DNA from: Treponema_C sp050320395
GTDB taxonomy: Bacteria; Spirochaetota; Spirochaetia; Treponematales; Treponemataceae
Assembly: GCF_050320395.1 (NCBI RefSeq)
Contig: NZ_CP144459.1
Location: 2,108,001 to 2,172,000 of the forward strand
DNA: 64,000 nt
Direction: 5' to 3'
Shown here: piece by piece, positions 62,482 through 64,000 of the stretch
Position numbering within the stretch: the stretch's first letter is position 1
How the letters are laid out: the number at the start of each line of letters is the position of its first letter
Notes under the pieces: generated by a model
The model's input: the letters and a program-made list of their open reading frames with translations, nothing else
What the model was told of the DNA's origin: nothing
Databases searched by the model: none
Program-made: the position numbers and the translations under genes

Positions 62482-63026
62482 AGTTGTACGGTTATATTTT
62501 TAGGACGGGTTTCGCTTGTTTTTCGAGTATTATTTGCACCGCTCGATTGAGGATATTCACTGCCATCTCCTGCACAGCGCCAACCGGCAGGACCGTTACG
62601 TGCAGCTCCCGTTCGCACACGATATGTATGCGTATGTTCCTGCAGGGCATCCATTTGAGCGCCGCCTTCTTTGCCTATTCCGTCCGTATAGGAAACAGAG
62701 GTGTTTTCGGAAAAGACTGCGGCATTACCGCCTTCAATACGCAAAAAGTCGCCGGGAAAGCGGCTTGATACGTTTTTCCATTGTGCCGTCGGGTGCGGGT
62801 AACGTTCATGCGGTTCCGGATCTCCGGGAAAGCGGACATATTTACTGCCGACAGGCGGTATGTTAGGATCGGCTTTATTGATAAGTTCCAAAGCTTCGGT
62901 TATTTTTGCAAGCGAGAAAACGATGTTGTTGTAATTTTGGTCGGTGATAGGATCATCGTTACCGATGGATTCGGGGCGGCGGTTTTTCAGGTCTGCAATG
63001 ATATTTAAAAGGTCGGATTTTAGCAT
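62463..63026 (-). CDS. phage tail collar-like protein
   Basis: 187 residues. NIPPVGSKYVRFPGDPEPHERYPHPTAQWKNVSSRFPGDFLRIEGGNA and the end TSETRPKNITVQLWERVK match tail-collar/microcystin-dependent-protein-like fibre heads. The N-terminal helix carries a repeat-like DLKNRRPESIGNDDPI segment. Confidence 0.72.
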   Translation of the reverse strand: MLKSDLLNIIADLKNRRPESIGNDDPITDQNYNNIVFSLAKITEALELINKADPNIPPVGSKYVRFPGDPEPHERYPHPTAQWKNVSSRFPGDFLRIEGGNAAVFSENTSVSYTDGIGKEGGAQMDALQEHTHTYRVRTGAARNGPAGWRCAGDGSEYPQSSGANNTRKTSETRPKNITVQLWERVK

Positions 63027-63036
63027 AGACGATTCC

Positions 63037-63474
63037 TTAGTTTAAGTTTACGGTTATTCCGCTGTAGATAAATAAGCCGTTTTTACGGGTTTTAAATGCG
63101 TATTTAATCGGCTTTACAAGGTCTATTGTTATTGCTTTAAAATGATTTTTAAAATCGCTGCCGGCAACGGAAGGTATCGATTGTTTTTTTATATACAATT
63201 TTTTTTCTATACCGTATGCGGCATTTTGTAAGGCTGTAATAATGTCAAGAATTGTTTGAAAGTCTTTTTCCGTAAGGAACTCATATTTGATAGCAGCCGA
63301 TTCATATTGACGTATAATATCTTTACGTTTGTGCCCGTCTACAGTAGTAAATGTTGAGGCAATTTCCTGTTGTGCAATTTCAAGAGAAAATCCTTTGGGT
63401 AAGGGGAGAAAGGTGTTTTCTATTTCAATAAAATCATCGGGATAAAATCCGTCTTTGTATTCCGTTTCAGTCAT
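63037..63474 (-). CDS. phage tail-associated protein of unknown family
   Basis: 145 residues from the ATG at 63474; a start six codons upstream would run into the tape-measure stop at 63477. Mixed alpha/beta, with TFTTVDGHKRKDIIRQYESAAIKYEFLTEKDFQTIL. It sits directly after the tape measure gene. Distal-tail proteins often occupy this place. No recognised motif. Confidence 0.6.
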   Translation of the reverse strand: MTETEYKDGFYPDDFIEIENTFLPLPKGFSLEIAQQEIASTFTTVDGHKRKDIIRQYESAAIKYEFLTEKDFQTILDIITALQNAAYGIEKKLYIKKQSIPSVAGSDFKNHFKAITIDLVKPIKYAFKTRKNGLFIYSGITVNLN

Positions 63475-63476
63475 AT

Positions 63477-64000
63477 CTATTCCACAAACCAATTTTGCCG
63501 GGCTTTTTCCATGACCGAAAATAATTCACGGTCATGGCTTCTGAGCACATCCAGTACAACATCGGCACTGTCCTCAATATTATGCGAGAAGGTAAGGCTA
63601 TAAGACGGAGCGTAGCTAAATTGATTTTGGGCAGCGTTATTTTGTACGCCTGCAGCACGGAATATGCGTTCAAGGTTGGGTGCATTGATAGGCAGTATCA
63701 ATTCGGGTAAGCCCGCTTCGGCAACAAGACCGGGGTTTCCGCCGGGTAAACCGATAGGAGTGCCGGAAGTTGAGGGCATGACAATACCGCCTTGCGCAAA
63801 CTTTATCGGGCGCGGGGCCGGCGGTAAAGGCTGTTTGATATAATCAGGCGGTAATGGCTTTTGAGCAACAACAGCAGCTTGTATTCCCGCCATTACAGCT
63901 GCAGCAGTATGTGCAGCCCCGCCTATCGGATCGGGGATTGCAAAACGGGCGACAGCGTTGGCAGTTTCCACTGCCGCTTTTATAGATAAGCTCAAAACGC
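63477..64000 (-). CDS. phage tail tape measure protein, C-terminal end (5' end outside window)
   Basis: The frame is open to the window edge and its start lies beyond it. The visible 172 residues show a small-residue helix, then KFAQGGIVMPSTSGTPIGLPGGNPGLVAEAGLPELILPINAPN. This is the typical tape-measure C-terminus (GGIV...G-x-x-G-x-x-GEAGPE-type). It sets tail length. Confidence 0.75.
   Translation of the reverse strand, partial: VLSLSIKAAVETANAVARFAIPDPIGGAAHTAAAVMAGIQAAVVAQKPLPPDYIKQPLPPAPRPIKFAQGGIVMPSTSGTPIGLPGGNPGLVAEAGLPELILPINAPNLERIFRAAGVQNNAAQNQFSYAPSYSLTFSHNIEDSADVVLDVLRSHDRELFSVMEKARQNWFVE

Overview
The window looks like chromosomal DNA of a Treponema-like spirochaete. The evidence is a long tuf-S10-spc-alpha ribosomal block in which secY is followed directly by rpmJ (no adk, map or infA) and rpsK directly by rpoA (no rpsD), a long-form PPi-dependent phosphofructokinase, lipoproteins with loose lipoboxes, and sigma70-type promoters throughout. 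The genus is an inference from gene order and protein character; no database search was possible.

Layout. 1-5.65 kb (+): a chain of overlapping genes for FAD/Fe-S dehydrogenase subunits, a DUF1667 protein, an FGGY kinase and an FAD-linked oxidase, probably for glycerol or another polyol. 5.7-11.2 kb (-): a CBS-ACT protein and a complete Liv-type branched-chain amino-acid ABC importer. 11.4-26.1 kb (-): a zinc-ribbon protein, rplQ, rpoA and the ribosomal genes back to tuf, about 29 genes in one direction. 26.1-28.2 kb (+): an unexplained hairpin-rich gap, a DUF308/HdeD membrane protein and gpmA. 28.3-33.4 kb (-): an ECF-transporter operon (EcfA fusion, EcfT, UPF0397 S component) containing two S-adenosylmethionine hydroxide adenosyltransferase paralogues.

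33.35-40.5 kb: an AT-richer catabolic island (LacI regulator, DapA-family aldolase, TctCBA tripartite carboxylate transporter, variant DhaK and DhaL). It is bracketed by a 24-bp direct repeat with 23/24 identity. A LacI-type palindrome sits on its promoter, with related half-sites elsewhere in the island. 40.5-44.5 kb: ybaK, a BrnT-BrnA toxin-antitoxin pair, an InlB-repeat/propeller lipoprotein, an 11-copy heptamer array, families of short hairpin repeats and an IS3 remnant. 44.5-56.2 kb: housekeeping genes (clpP, mazG, pth, rpsU, A-type flavoprotein, HAD phosphatase, a Phd/RelE-type pair, pfp, dapA-asd-lysA, nudC).

56.26-64 kb: a GGDEF gene missing its upstream GAF region abuts a prophage. 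The prophage shows a Dam methylase, an LRR protein that starts like a tail-fibre module, tail-fibre and baseplate-like proteins, and the end of a tape-measure protein that runs off the window.

The most notable signals are the repeat-bracketed island with its coherent regulatory motif, the paired SAM-hydrolase/ECF operon with a double palindromic operator, a set of five or six genes whose promoters place the transcription start on the start codon (predicted leaderless mRNAs), and the prophage LRR protein.
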